5,425 bases of DNA from NCBI GenBank assembly GCA_031278255.1, contig JAITKU010000011.1, positions 1 through 5,425 of the forward strand, given 5' to 3'. The position numbers and the translations under genes are program-made. Source of the stretch: Eubacteriales Family XIII. Incertae Sedis bacterium. Lineage in GTDB: Bacteria; Bacillota; Clostridia; Peptostreptococcales; Anaerovoracaceae. Positions 5,400-5,425 of this stretch are shown here, one piece after another. Below the pieces are notes generated by a model, which did no database searches, was not told where the DNA came from, and was given only the letters and a program-made list of their open reading frames with translations. Position 1 is the stretch's first letter; each line of letters opens with the position of its first letter.

Positions 5400-5425
5400 A
5401 CGGACAACCTTTTCAGATTGTCCGT
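5400..5425. terminator. 8-bp inverted repeat at the window end, possible intrinsic terminator cut by the edge
   Basis: ACGGACAA (5400-5407) is the exact reverse complement of TTGTCCGT (5418-5425), with a 10-nt loop CCTTTTCAGA. The left arm is preceded by GTTAAA, and the right arm ends on the last base of the window. A T-run just outside would make this the intrinsic terminator of the ilv transcript; a matching TTTAAC would extend the stem. Without the next bases it cannot be told from an operator. The stretch before it (5322-5399) is AT-richer and holds no feature I can support. Confidence 0.45.

Overview
The window is ordinary chromosomal DNA, about 58-60% GC by eye, with all recognisable genes on the + strand. 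The nicotinate phosphoribosyltransferase is of the long (~480 aa) type, the branched-chain aminotransferase is of the long class (~355 aa), and the acetolactate synthase has a shortened C-terminus and a divergent active-site loop. Together these suggest a GC-rich anaerobic member of the Bacillota (Clostridia-like). This placement is inferred from remembered family resemblance, not from a search.

Layout: (1) positions 2-358 are the 3' end of an oligopeptide/dipeptide ABC transporter ATPase (OppF/DppF type), probably the last gene of its operon. (2) Positions 359-542 are a 184-bp intergenic region. It holds a GC hairpin at the stop codon, a C-rich G-poor stretch that could load Rho, and then an abrupt AT-rich promoter whose -10 and presumed start point lie inside a near-perfect inverted repeat (493-525). 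(3) Positions 543-1988 encode nicotinate phosphoribosyltransferase (NAD salvage). (4) An 89-bp gap carries nested and competing GC-rich inverted repeats and a weak candidate promoter. (5) Positions 2078-5295 form a compact branched-chain amino acid cluster: ilvE-type aminotransferase, acetolactate synthase catalytic subunit (ilvB) and regulatory subunit (ilvN/ilvH type), with gaps of 6 and 41 bp. (6) Positions 5296-5425 contain two hairpins, the second cut by the window end, and no supported gene.

How the genes work together: IlvB and IlvN form acetohydroxyacid synthase, the first committed enzyme of valine, leucine and isoleucine synthesis. The regulatory subunit keeps the residues that contact inhibitory valine in E. 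coli IlvH. IlvE performs the final transamination. IlvC and IlvD, the steps in between, are not in the window. The NAD salvage gene has no direct pathway link to the ilv genes, apart from the general need for NAD(P)H at the IlvC step. The peptide transporter appears to be a separate unit.

I found no evidence of a novel system, mobile element, CRISPR array or RNA gene. The items most worth a second look are the operator-like inverted repeat over the pncB promoter, the structured pncB-ilvE gap, and the substitutions at usually conserved positions plus the missing C-terminal tail in IlvB.
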